Source of the DNA: Tabrizicola oligotrophica
GTDB taxonomy: Bacteria > Pseudomonadota > Alphaproteobacteria > Rhodobacterales > Rhodobacteraceae
Assembly: GCF_011008935.1 (NCBI RefSeq)
Contig: NZ_JAAIVJ010000007.1
Span: 62,001-126,000 of the forward strand
Length of the DNA stretch: 64,000 nucleotides
Direction of reading: 5' to 3'
Shown piece after piece: positions 29,216 to 37,264 of the stretch. The notes under the pieces were generated by a model that had not been told where the DNA came from, did not search any database, and saw only the letters and a list, made by a program, of their open reading frames with translations. Both the position numbers and the translations under genes were made by a program. Numbering within the stretch: position 1 is the first letter of the stretch; every line of letters starts with the position of its first letter.

Positions 29216-30517
29216 TCACGGTCCAAGCACTGACGCCAGGCGCCGGAAGCTGCCCGCAACTCCCTCGGCCGGGGCGTCTTCGGCGAGAAACGCATCCAGC
29301 GCCGGCCAGATCCGGATCGCGGCATCAATGGTGACGTCCGATCCCTTGGCATAAAGCCCGGCCTGAACCATCAGTTCCGCCCGGTCCCAGGCCCCGAGAA
29401 GCCGCCGAGCCTCGGCGATCAGGGTGTTTTCTTCTCCACTCGCCGCCTCTGGCAGACTGCGCGAGACCGAACGCAAAAGGTCGATCGCCGGAAAGCGCCC
29501 GCGTTCGGCAATCTTGCGATCCATGACCACATGGCCATCAAGCACCCCGCGCAGGATATCGGCGACGGGTTCTTCCATGTCGGAGCCGGCGACCAGAACC
29601 GAAAAGACCGCAGTGATGTCGCCGGCGTTTTCCGGCCCCGGCCCGGCGCGCTCGGCAAGCCCCATGATCGCCTGATTGAGCGAGGGCGGATACCCCCGTA
29701 GGGCGGCGCTTTCCCCGGCGGCCAGCGCCACTTCGCGATGCGCCTCGGCAAAACGCGTGATCGAATCGGCCAGGAGCAGCACATGCAGCCCCTGATCGCG
29801 GAAATGCTCGGCAGCGGCCATCGCGGCATAAAGGCAGCGCCGCCGTGTCAGCGCCGGCTGGTCCGAGGTCGCCACCACCACCACAGACCGCGCCATGCCC
29901 GTCGGTCCCAGCACCCGCTCGGTGAATTCCCGCAGCTCGCGCCCGCGTTCTCCGATCAGGGCGATCACAACGACATCCGCCGATACCCCGCGCGCGAATT
30001 TGGCCAGCAGCGAGGATTTGCCGACGCCGGATCCGGCAAAAAGCCCAATCCTTTGCCCGCGCACCAAGGGAAGCAGCGTGTCAAATACCGCCGTTCCGGT
30101 CGAAAGCCGGGCTCCGAGAGGTCGGCGCTGCGCGGCAGCGGGCGCCGCGCGGCTGAGCGGCCGGCCAACCGGCCCGCGAAACAGCGGCTTGCCATCAAGC
30201 GGCCTCCCGTTCGGATCCACGATCCGGCCGATCCAGCTGTCATCAGGGGCAATTTCTGCGGGTCCGGCCAGTTCCACCGGCAGGCCGATCGCAAGACCGT
30301 CGGCCGTGCCATCCGTCAGGACGACCATCTCGTCGGGCGAAAGCTGCAGGATCTCTCCCTCCAGGTTTCCCAGCCGCACCTGATCGCCTTGATGCGCAAG
30401 GCTTTCCAACCCGCGCACCCGAAGGGTGCCCCGGGAAATGCCGGCGACCCGCCCGATCGGGGCGACGACAGGAATCGCAGAAATCCGGGTCCGCAGCGGG
30501 CTGAAAACATCGGCCAT
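29216..30517 (-). CDS. fliI: Flagellar export ATPase FliI
   Basis: 433-residue F1-beta-like ATPase that energises flagellar type III export. Walker A is GLFAGSGVGKSSLL (about residues 155-168), with ALIGERGRELREF and LLLADSITRFAEAHRE further on. The ATG at 30517 has AGGGAGAA upstream; an earlier TTG start (30583) is less likely. Unusually for a cluster this complete, it stands alone on its strand between DUF1217 and the divergent flgB operon. Confidence 0.95.
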   Translation of the reverse strand: MADVFSPLRTRISAIPVVAPIGRVAGISRGTLRVRGLESLAHQGDQVRLGNLEGEILQLSPDEMVVLTDGTADGLAIGLPVELAGPAEIAPDDSWIGRIVDPNGRPLDGKPLFRGPVGRPLSRAAPAAAQRRPLGARLSTGTAVFDTLLPLVRGQRIGLFAGSGVGKSSLLAKFARGVSADVVVIALIGERGRELREFTERVLGPTGMARSVVVVATSDQPALTRRRCLYAAMAAAEHFRDQGLHVLLLADSITRFAEAHREVALAAGESAALRGYPPSLNQAIMGLAERAGPGPENAGDITAVFSVLVAGSDMEEPVADILRGVLDGHVVMDRKIAERGRFPAIDLLRSVSRSLPEAASGEENTLIAEARRLLGAWDRAELMVQAGLYAKGSDVTIDAAIRIWPALDAFLAEDAPAEGVAGSFRRLASVLGP

Positions 30518-30597
30518 GGGATTCTCCCTTTGTTCCTTACGCTTTTTAAAGGAATCACCCTTAAGCCTTGATGAAAGAGGCAAGGGGAGAAGCCCCG

Positions 30598-30981
30598 ATG
30601 TTTGAAAAATTGCAGATCACCGCCATGGCGCAATCCATGGCTTCGCATGCCGGGGCCAGAATGGGCCTGATTGCGCAGAACGTCGCCAATGCCGATACGC
30701 CCGGCTTCAAGGCGATGGACCTGCCCTCGTTCGCCGAAGCCTACCGCGCGGCGGAACCCGGCGCGCTGCGGCAAACCCGCGTCGGGCATCTTGGCGGGCT
30801 TGAGGCCGAAACCCTGACCACCCCGCGTCAAACCAGCGGGGCAGAGGCGCCGAATGGAAATTCGGTTTCGCTGGAAGAGGAAATGGTCAAGGCCGCCAGC
30901 GCGCGGCAAGACCATGAAATGGCGCTCGCCATCTATCGCAACACCTCTGACATCATCCGCGCCAGTCTGGGCCGGAAATAG
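30598..30981 (+). CDS. flgB: Flagellar proximal rod protein FlgB
   Basis: 127-residue rod subunit. The motif RMGLIAQNVANADTPGFKAMD is the rod/hook N-terminal signature (core AQNVANADTPGFKA), and the C-terminal helix MALAIYRNTSDIIRASLG is typical. AGGGGAG lies upstream. It opens the plus-strand operon flgB-flgC-fliE-fliQ-flgF-flgG-flgA-flgH-fliL. Confidence 0.93.
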   Translation: MFEKLQITAMAQSMASHAGARMGLIAQNVANADTPGFKAMDLPSFAEAYRAAEPGALRQTRVGHLGGLEAETLTTPRQTSGAEAPNGNSVSLEEEMVKAASARQDHEMALAIYRNTSDIIRASLGRK

Positions 30982-30990
30982 GGGGGGTGA

Positions 30991-31371
30991 ATGAGCGATC
31001 TTCTCAAATCCCTGTCCTTCGCCGCCTCGGGCATGGAGGCGCAGGCCATGCGGCTGCGGCATGTCTCGGAAAACATCGCCAATGCCGATACTCCCGGATA
31101 CCACCGGAAAGTGGTGTCCTTTCAGGAAGAAATGCAGACCGGGCAGGTCAAGACCGGCCCGGTGACGCTGGATGGCAGCGAATTGCTGCGCGTCTACGAC
31201 CCCGGCCACCCGCTGGCCGACGAGACCGGTCATTATGATGGATCGAACGTCGATCTGGTGATCGAAATCGCTGACGCGCGCGAAGCGCAGCGCAGCTATG
31301 AGGCGAATCTCAGGATGTTCGATCAGGCGCGGCAGATGACGCAAAGCCTGTTCGATCTTCTGCGCCGATAA
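30991..31371 (+). CDS. flgC: Flagellar proximal rod protein FlgC
   Basis: 126-residue rod subunit. It has SENIANADTPGYHRKVVSFQ near residues 26-45 (core NIANADTPGYHRK), a central DDP-like segment YDPGHPLADETG, and the C-terminal motif YEANLRMFDQARQM. It starts 9 bases after flgB and precedes fliE by 12. Confidence 0.94.
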   Translation: MSDLLKSLSFAASGMEAQAMRLRHVSENIANADTPGYHRKVVSFQEEMQTGQVKTGPVTLDGSELLRVYDPGHPLADETGHYDGSNVDLVIEIADAREAQRSYEANLRMFDQARQMTQSLFDLLRR

Positions 31372-31383
31372 GGGGGCTGAGCC

Positions 31384-31668
31384 ATGGATGTCAGAACCTC
31401 GCTTGCCACGCAAAGCTATGCGCAGGCCCGCAGCGCCGCCGCGCCGAAACCCGGTGCGGCGGAGGCGGGGTTTGCCCGGCTCGCCGGCAGTTTCGCCGAA
31501 ACCCTGGCGCAGGGCGAGCAGACCGCCCGGGCAGCCATGACCGGCGGGGCGGATCCGCATGCGCTGGTGCAGGCGCTCGCCTCCAGCCAGCTTGCCGTCG
31601 AAACCGTGGCCACAGTGCGCGACAAGGTGGTCGAAGCCTATCAGGAAATCCTGAGGATGCCGATATGA
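31384..31668 (+). CDS. fliE: Flagellar hook-basal body protein FliE
   Basis: 94-residue adaptor between the MS ring and rod, the first exported flagellar protein. The C-terminal half is conserved (DPHALVQALASSQLAVETV and VRDKVVEAYQEILRMPI). The N-terminal third is Ala/Pro-rich. Its stop overlaps the fliQ start (ATGA). Confidence 0.9.
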   Translation: MDVRTSLATQSYAQARSAAAPKPGAAEAGFARLAGSFAETLAQGEQTARAAMTGGADPHALVQALASSQLAVETVATVRDKVVEAYQEILRMPI

Positions 31669-31931
31669 CCGAGGAAGCGCTGTTCGATGTGTTGCGGCAG
31701 GGGCTTTGGGCCTCGGTGCTGATTTCCTCGCCGCTTCTGGCCGTAGCCCTGGTTGCGGGCGTGGTGGTGGGGCTGTTTCAGGCCCTGACCTCGATTCAGG
31801 AGGCGACGCTGACTTTCGTGCCGAAAGCCGGGCTGATGATCGCGGTGTTCTGGGTGTCGATGAGCTTCATGACCGCGACGCTGGTGTCGTTCTTCACCGA
31901 CCGGGTCATCCCGATGATCGCCGGGGGCTGA
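31665..31931 (+). CDS. fliQ: Flagellar export gate protein FliQ
   Basis: 88-residue protein with two hydrophobic hairpin helices, part of the FliPQR export gate. Typical text: GLFQALTSIQEATLTFVPK and the second helix MIAVFWVSMSFMTATLVSFF. It is placed in the rod operon, away from fliP and fliR, as often seen in alphaproteobacteria. Confidence 0.95.
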   Translation: MTEEALFDVLRQGLWASVLISSPLLAVALVAGVVVGLFQALTSIQEATLTFVPKAGLMIAVFWVSMSFMTATLVSFFTDRVIPMIAGG

Positions 31932-31934
31932 GCC

Positions 31935-32645
31935 ATGGATGCCGCAGGATATACCGCGCTGACACGCCAATCCGGTCTGATGCGGGAAATGCAGGTGGTG
32001 GCGAACAACATCGCCAATCTGTCGACCACCGGCTTTCGGCGTGAAGGGGTGATCTTTTCGGAACATGTTACCCGCATGGCTGAGGGGCCCTCGCTGTCGA
32101 TGGCCAACGGCAATGCCCGTCTGGTGGACCTGTCGCAGGCCGGCGTCAGCCAGACCGGCGGGACCTACGATCTGGCGATTCAGGGCGACGGGTTTTTCCT
32201 GATCGAAACCCCGGGCGGGCAGGCGCTGACCCGCGCCGGGGCCTTCACCCCCTCGGCCACGGGCGAGCTTGTCACCCCCGATGGCAACCGGCTGCTCGAT
32301 CAGGGCGGTGCGCCGGTGTTCATCCCGCCCGGCGCGGCCAGAGTGGCCGTGGCCGAGGACGGCACGGTTTCCGCCGATGGGCAGCCCGTTGCCCGCATCG
32401 GTCTTTGGGGGCCGGTGGATCCGGCGGATTTGCGCCATCAGTCTGGCACGGTCTTTGCCGCCGGTGAGATGCAGCCGCTGGACGGCGCGACGATCCTTCA
32501 GGGCTTTCTTGAGGACAGCAACGTCGAGCCTGTCTCGGAAATCGCCCGGATGATCGAAGTGCAGCGCGCCTATGAGATGGGCCAGAAATTCATGGATGCC
32601 GAGGACCAGCGCATGCGCGGCGTCATCCAGACTCTCGGGAGGTAA
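31935..32645 (+). CDS. flgF: Flagellar rod protein FlgF
   Basis: 236-residue proximal rod subunit. The N-terminal motif is ANNIANLSTTGFRRE, the central LAIQGDGFFLIETPGG is shared with FlgE/FlgG, and the C-terminal ARMIEVQRAYEMGQKF is typical. It lies 3 bases after fliQ and 3 before flgG. It is a little shorter than flgG, as is usual. Confidence 0.94.
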   Translation: MDAAGYTALTRQSGLMREMQVVANNIANLSTTGFRREGVIFSEHVTRMAEGPSLSMANGNARLVDLSQAGVSQTGGTYDLAIQGDGFFLIETPGGQALTRAGAFTPSATGELVTPDGNRLLDQGGAPVFIPPGAARVAVAEDGTVSADGQPVARIGLWGPVDPADLRHQSGTVFAAGEMQPLDGATILQGFLEDSNVEPVSEIARMIEVQRAYEMGQKFMDAEDQRMRGVIQTLGR

Positions 32646-32648
32646 ACC

Positions 32649-33434
32649 ATGAAGGCCCTGCAGATCGCCGCCACCGGCATGAGCGCCCAGCAGATGCGGG
32701 TGGATGTGGTGTCCAACAACCTCGCCAACATGTCGACCACGGGTTACAACGCCCGCCGGGCCGACTTCGCCGACTTGCATTATCAACAGCTTGCGCGGCC
32801 CGGCAGCATTGCGGCCGAAGATGGCACGATGCTGCCAACCGGCGTGCAGATGGGCCTTGGCGTGCGCCCGGCCGCGGTGTCGGTGGTGCTGGCGCAGGGC
32901 ACGCTTGCAGCCACGGGGGGCGATCTCGACGTGGCCATCGAAGGGCAAGGTTATCTGGAGATCACCCTGCCCTCGGGCGGGTCGGCCTATACCCGCGACG
33001 GCGCCCTGAAACGCACGGGGGACGGGCTGATCGTGACCTCGGATGGCCACCCGGTCGCGCCGGGGGTGACGATTCCCTCCGACGCGCGGTCGGTCTCGAT
33101 CAACGCAAATGGCGAGGTCTACGCCTATTTCGACGGGCAGGTCGAACCGCAACTGCTGGGCCAGATGAACCTTGTCGGCTTCAGCAATGAAAAGGGGCTG
33201 GAGGCGATCGGCTCGAACCTGTTTCTGGAAAGCCCGGCCTCGGGACCGCCGCTGGTTGGCACGGCGGGCGCGGAGGGTCTTGGTGTGCTGCGGCAGGGCT
33301 ATCTCGAGGAAAGCTCGGTCGATGCAGTGCGGGAAGTCACCGAACTTATCAAGGCGCAGCGCGGCTACGAGTTGAACGCCAAGGTCATCACGGCGGCCGA
33401 TCAGATGCTGTCGGCCACCACGCAGGTGCGCTGA
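32649..33434 (+). CDS. flgG: Flagellar distal rod protein FlgG
   Basis: 261-residue distal rod subunit, full length. Motifs: MKALQIAATGMSAQQMRVDV, SNNLANMSTTGYNARRADF and the C-terminal ELIKAQRGYELNAKVITAAD. The YxxQ-type FlgG region (FADLHYQQLARPG) is visible. Its stop shares one base with the flgA start (TGATG). Confidence 0.96.
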   Translation: MKALQIAATGMSAQQMRVDVVSNNLANMSTTGYNARRADFADLHYQQLARPGSIAAEDGTMLPTGVQMGLGVRPAAVSVVLAQGTLAATGGDLDVAIEGQGYLEITLPSGGSAYTRDGALKRTGDGLIVTSDGHPVAPGVTIPSDARSVSINANGEVYAYFDGQVEPQLLGQMNLVGFSNEKGLEAIGSNLFLESPASGPPLVGTAGAEGLGVLRQGYLEESSVDAVREVTELIKAQRGYELNAKVITAADQMLSATTQVR

Positions 33435-33856
33435 TGTGGCGTCTGCTGCTCTTGCTGGTTCCCACGGCCGGCATGGCCGACAGCCTCGTCGCCGCCCGCG
33501 TCATCAAGGCACAAACCGCCTTGGTGGCCGAAGACGTGACACTGGTTGCCGCCGAGATTCCCGGCGCGCTGACCGATCCGGCACAGGCCATCGGCCAGGA
33601 AGCCCGCGTAGCCATCTATCCCGGCCGCCCGGTTCTGGCCGGCACCCTTGGTCCGGCCGCCGTGGTGGATCGCAACCAGATCGTGACGCTGACCTATCAG
33701 GCCGGCGGACTTGCCATCCGCACCGAAGGCCGGGCGCTGGCGCGCGGTGGGGTGGGGGATGTCATCGAGGTGATGAACCTGGCTTCACGGACAAAGATCA
33801 CTGGCCGCGTCGGTGCCGATGGTGGCATTGCGGTCGGCCCGCAACCAACCCCGTAA
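33434..33856 (+). CDS. flgA: Flagellar P-ring assembly chaperone FlgA
   Basis: 140-residue periplasmic chaperone for FlgI. A short signal peptide ends near residue 15-16 (LVPTAGMA-DSL). The SAF domain spans most of the protein (VYPGRPV-like IYPGRPVLAGTLG and the tail DVIEVMNLASRTKITGRV). It is short compared with about 220 residues in enterics, as in many alphaproteobacteria. It is translationally coupled to flgG. Confidence 0.9.
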   Translation: MWRLLLLLVPTAGMADSLVAARVIKAQTALVAEDVTLVAAEIPGALTDPAQAIGQEARVAIYPGRPVLAGTLGPAAVVDRNQIVTLTYQAGGLAIRTEGRALARGGVGDVIEVMNLASRTKITGRVGADGGIAVGPQPTP

Positions 33857-33867
33857 AGGATATTCCC

Positions 33868-34587
33868 ATGCGCCCGGTTTTCATTGCCCTCATTGCCGTC
33901 ACGGCCTGCGGCCGGTTGGAACAGGTGGGCAAGGCCCCTGCGTTCACGCCGCTGGAAGGGTCTTACCAGCACCACGCGATGTATTCGACGCCGCTGCCCG
34001 AAGACCTGCCGCCCGAAGGGCCGACCGATGTCTCGTCGCTGTGGACGGCCGGGCGAAGCTCGCTTTTCGGCGACCGGCGCGCGGCGCAGCGCGGCGATAT
34101 CCTGACGGTGGTGATCGAGATCGACGACAAGGCCGAGATTTCCAATTCGACGGGGCGCAGCCGGGCGGGCAGCGAAAGCATGGGCATGCCCAGCCTGTTC
34201 GGCATTCCGCAGAGGCTGGATGAAACCCTGCCCGAAGGCGCCAGCATGGCCGAAGCGGTCAGTACCAACGGCGCGTCGAGCTACAAGGGCAGCGGCAATG
34301 TCTCGCGCAATGAAAAGCTGACCCTGCGGGTGGCGGCGACGGTGGTGGAGGAGCTGGCGAATGGCGTCCTGCGCATCGAGGGCCAGCAGGAAGTGCGGGT
34401 AAACTATGAGCTGCGGGAACTCCTCATCTCAGGCTATGTGCGCCCGATCGACATCAGCCGCCAGAACGAGATCACCTATGACAAGATCGCGGGCGCGCGG
34501 ATTTCCTATGGCGGGCGCGGCCAGATCACCGATGTCCAGCAACCCCGATATGGCCAGCAGGTGGCCGATATCCTTCTGCCGTTCTGA
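33868..34587 (+). CDS. flgH: Flagellar L-ring lipoprotein FlgH
   Basis: 239-residue outer-membrane ring protein. The lipobox AVTAC places the acylated Cys at residue 14. Conserved FlgH parts are SLFGDRRAAQRGDILTVVIEI (core RAAQRGDILTVVIE), NGVLRIEGQQEVRVNYE and ISRQNEITYDKIAGARISYGG (core NEITYDKIAGARISY). It lies 11 bases after flgA and needs FlgI beneath it in the periplasm. Confidence 0.96.
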   Translation: MRPVFIALIAVTACGRLEQVGKAPAFTPLEGSYQHHAMYSTPLPEDLPPEGPTDVSSLWTAGRSSLFGDRRAAQRGDILTVVIEIDDKAEISNSTGRSRAGSESMGMPSLFGIPQRLDETLPEGASMAEAVSTNGASSYKGSGNVSRNEKLTLRVAATVVEELANGVLRIEGQQEVRVNYELRELLISGYVRPIDISRQNEITYDKIAGARISYGGRGQITDVQQPRYGQQVADILLPF

Positions 34588-34593
34588 GCCGCC

Positions 34594-35076
34594 ATGATCC
34601 GCAAGCTTCTTCCCGTTCTCTTGGCCCTCGTGGGGCTGTCCATTGGCGCAGGCGCGGGTCTGATCCTGCGCCCCGTCCCCGAACCGCCCTTGGCCGGGGA
34701 CGCAGCCGAAGCCCCGGCAGCAGAGCCGCAGGACGCGGCCGAGCCGGAGGTGCCGCCGGAATATGTCAAGCTGAACAACCAGTTCGTCGTTCCAGTCATG
34801 GAGGACGGCAAGGTCATCTCCATGGTGATCCTGTCCCTGAGCCTTGAGATCGAGCCGGGCAAGAGCCAGGATGTCTATGCCCGCGAGCCGAAACTGCGTG
34901 ATGTGTTCCTGCAGGTGCTGTTCGATCACGCCAATGCCGGCGGCTTCCAGGGTTCGTTTACCGATGGATCGAACCTTGTCCTGCTGCGCAGGGCGCTGCA
35001 TGAGGCGTCGATGTCGGTGATCGGCGAAGTGGTGAAAGACGTGCTGATCAGTGACATCGCCCGGCAGGACAGCTGA
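34594..35076 (+). CDS. fliL: Flagellar basal body-associated FliL
   Basis: 160-residue single-pass inner-membrane protein. One N-terminal helix (LLPVLLALVGLSIGAGAGLI), an acidic Pro-rich linker, then the periplasmic FliL domain (YVKLNNQFVVPVMEDGKV, and REPKLRDVFLQVLFDHANAGGF in part). FliL forms rings around stator units and affects torque. It ends the flgB operon. A second FliL-like protein is encoded at 44174-44653. Confidence 0.88.
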   Translation: MIRKLLPVLLALVGLSIGAGAGLILRPVPEPPLAGDAAEAPAAEPQDAAEPEVPPEYVKLNNQFVVPVMEDGKVISMVILSLSLEIEPGKSQDVYAREPKLRDVFLQVLFDHANAGGFQGSFTDGSNLVLLRRALHEASMSVIGEVVKDVLISDIARQDS

Positions 35077-35082
35077 CCGGCG

Positions 35083-35421
35083 TCATCTGGCCAGCTTTTC
35101 CCGCAGCCGTTGCAGCGCCTCGGCCTTGCCGAATGCCTCAAGCGCCCCGTCGCGGACATCAAGCCAGTGCCGGGTCTGCCGGGCCAGGACGAGGTTGATT
35201 TCGGCGCGTCGCGAATCCGCCCAGCGTTCATAGGCGACGCCGGCCAGCGCGGCGGAGGCGCCGACGAGGTCGCCGGGCGAGGTCGGTGCAGACCGGGAAA
35301 GCCCGGCAAGGGCCGCCTCTGACCTTGCCTTGGCTTCGCTGGCGAGGCGCAGCTGGGCAAGGCGATGGTCCAGCATCATCTCGGCCAGACCGGTCAGCCG
35401 CGACAGGTCCTTGGGATTCAT
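35083..35421 (-). CDS. FliJ-like coiled-coil protein
   Basis: 112-residue Ala/Arg/Leu-rich helical protein with heptad-like text (LAEMMLDHRLAQLRLASEAK), followed by a second helix. It sits at the end of the flhA-fliR-flhB operon, with its start overlapping the flhB stop by 4 bases. Size and coiled-coil character suggest the FliI-associated export chaperone FliJ, but conservation is too low to be certain. Cytoplasmic. Confidence 0.55.
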   Translation of the reverse strand: MNPKDLSRLTGLAEMMLDHRLAQLRLASEAKARSEAALAGLSRSAPTSPGDLVGASAALAGVAYERWADSRRAEINLVLARQTRHWLDVRDGALEAFGKAEALQRLREKLAR

Positions 35422-36494
35422 GAGCGTCCTTTCCGGCGTTTCTTCAGCGCCTCGGCAAAGCGGATGGCCGCCGCGACCGGCTTGTAATGCTCGGGGCGGA
35501 TCGGCTCGCCGATCTCGACCGCGGCATGGATCGCCCGTGCAGTTGGCGGATCGGAATGCAGGGGCACGCCGGCAAGGGCGGCCTTCTCGCGGATGCGGGC
35601 GGCGATCTCGTCAACCCCCTTGGCCACGCAGACCGGCGCGTTCCGGTCGCTGCGTTTCCAGCGCAGCGCCACCGCATAATGGGTCGGATTGACGATCACC
35701 ACATCGGCCTTGGCCACGTCCTGCAACATCCGGTTGAGCGCGATTTCCTGACCTTTCTGGCGCCGGGCGGCCTTGGCATGCGGATCGCCCTCGCTGTCTT
35801 TCACCTCGTCCATCATTTCCTTGTAGGACATGCGGTTGCGCTTGCGGTGCTGCGCCTGCTGCCAGAAATGATCGACAAGGCCAAAACCGGCGGCCAGGAG
35901 CAGGATCAGGCTCAGGAATTCGACCATCAGTCGCAGCATCAGCGCGATCGAGGCCGGCGCGGGCAGACCCAGGCTTGCGGCGATCTCGGCAGAGCGGTGC
36001 CAGAGATGCAGCGCCAGCATCAGGCCGACCGCGACCAGCTTGACCGCGCTCTTGCCGAACTCGAACAGACCCTGCGGGCCGAATTTCTGCTTTGCCGTTG
36101 CAAAAGGCGAGATTCGGGACAGGCGGGGTGCCAGTTTTTCCGGGGTGAAGATCACCGCGCGCTGGGCGACAAGGGCAAGCAGGACAGCGCCCATTGGCAA
36201 GGCAAAGACCGGCAGGATCACCCACCCCACCGCCGAAAGCACCGGCCCGAGCGCCGCCTGGCCGCCCGCCGCAAACAGGGTCGAGGCGCGGTCCGCACCG
36301 TCAAGCAGCGTTTGGCCGACCGCGCCGCCCTGTTGCATCAAAGTTGCACCGCCGACCAGGATGGCAAGCAAAAGCCCGGCATAGGCGGCCGCGACATTCA
36401 CATCCGGGGCACGGGCGATTTCGCCGCGCTTGCGCGCCTCGTCCAGCTTGCGCTGGCTTGCCTCGAACGCCTTGTCGTCGTCTTCCTCACTCAT
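35418..36494 (-). CDS. flhB: Flagellar export switch protein FlhB
   Basis: 358-residue export apparatus protein. Four hydrophobic segments occupy residues about 30-215, with a cytoplasmic tail carrying the autocleavage motif NPTH at about 268-271 (VVIVNPTHYAVALRWKR). Cleavage between Asn and Pro lets the exporter switch from hook to filament substrates under FliK control. It overlaps fliR and the FliJ-like gene by 4 bases each. Confidence 0.96.
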   Translation of the reverse strand: MSEEDDDKAFEASQRKLDEARKRGEIARAPDVNVAAAYAGLLLAILVGGATLMQQGGAVGQTLLDGADRASTLFAAGGQAALGPVLSAVGWVILPVFALPMGAVLLALVAQRAVIFTPEKLAPRLSRISPFATAKQKFGPQGLFEFGKSAVKLVAVGLMLALHLWHRSAEIAASLGLPAPASIALMLRLMVEFLSLILLLAAGFGLVDHFWQQAQHRKRNRMSYKEMMDEVKDSEGDPHAKAARRQKGQEIALNRMLQDVAKADVVIVNPTHYAVALRWKRSDRNAPVCVAKGVDEIAARIREKAALAGVPLHSDPPTARAIHAAVEIGEPIRPEHYKPVAAAIRFAEALKKRRKGRS

Positions 36495-37264
36495 CGGGGA
36501 ACCTCGAATGGGGAGGCGAGAAAGCCATCAAGGGCCATCGCCCAGACCGTGAGCAGGGCGGGCGTCAACAGCGCAAGCGCCGCAAGGCTTGCCGCCGAAA
36601 GGGCCGGCGCCCCGATGAAGGAGACCATGAGCGCGGGCATGGCGCGGTTGATGGCGCCAAGCGCGAGGTTGTACATCAGGGCGGCGATGGTGAAGGGGGC
36701 CGCCAAAGCAAACCCCAGTTGGAAGGCCTGGGCGGCTTGCGCCAAACCCCAACCGGCGAAATCAGCCGCCGAGGGAAAGGCGCCGGGAGCGAAGGCCGCA
36801 TAGGACAGGATCAGCGTCTCGGCCACCCGGATGTGCAGCCCGGCCATGACCGCCACCGCCAATCCGGCCGTCGTCAGCAGATGGCCGACAGCCGGTTGCG
36901 GCTCGGGTGCGGCGCCGGCGGCTATCTGCGACAGCGAGGTGGCCTGCGCGATCATCGAGCCGGCGACCTGCAGGGCAAGGATGAAGAAACGGAACGCCGC
37001 GCCGAGGGCAAGCCCGGCAACGACTTCGGCCAAGGCCGAGGCCAGCCCGGGCTCGGTCGGCATCTGCCGGGCGACGGCGGGGGTGACAACCGCCGTGAAG
37101 GCCAGCGCGAGGACAAGGCGGATGCGCTGGGGCACCGAATGTTCGCCAAAGGCGGGCAGCAGCGCCAGGGCCGCCCCGATCCGAAGGAAGACCAGAAGCG
37201 CGGCGATCGCCATGGCCTCGCCGATTCCGAGCAGGTCGGCCAGCGTGGCGGCGTCGAACCTCAC
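36491..37264 (-). CDS. fliR: Flagellar export gate protein FliR
   Basis: 257-residue membrane protein with about six hydrophobic segments, part of the FliPQR gate through which substrates pass. Recognisable text: FLRIGAALALLPAFGEHSVPQRIRL (core LLPAFGEHSVPQRIR) near residue 30 and VAGSMIAQATSLSQIA. It overlaps flhA and flhB by 4 bases each, so the three are translated together. Confidence 0.94.
   Translation of the reverse strand: MRFDAATLADLLGIGEAMAIAALLVFLRIGAALALLPAFGEHSVPQRIRLVLALAFTAVVTPAVARQMPTEPGLASALAEVVAGLALGAAFRFFILALQVAGSMIAQATSLSQIAAGAAPEPQPAVGHLLTTAGLAVAVMAGLHIRVAETLILSYAAFAPGAFPSAADFAGWGLAQAAQAFQLGFALAAPFTIAALMYNLALGAINRAMPALMVSFIGAPALSAASLAALALLTPALLTVWAMALDGFLASPFEVPR

Noticed and set aside
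30518-30597. CtrA-like box in the fliI/flgB gap
   Set aside because: TTAC, TTAA and TTAA elements are present but with wrong spacing (9 and 15 instead of 11 between starts).
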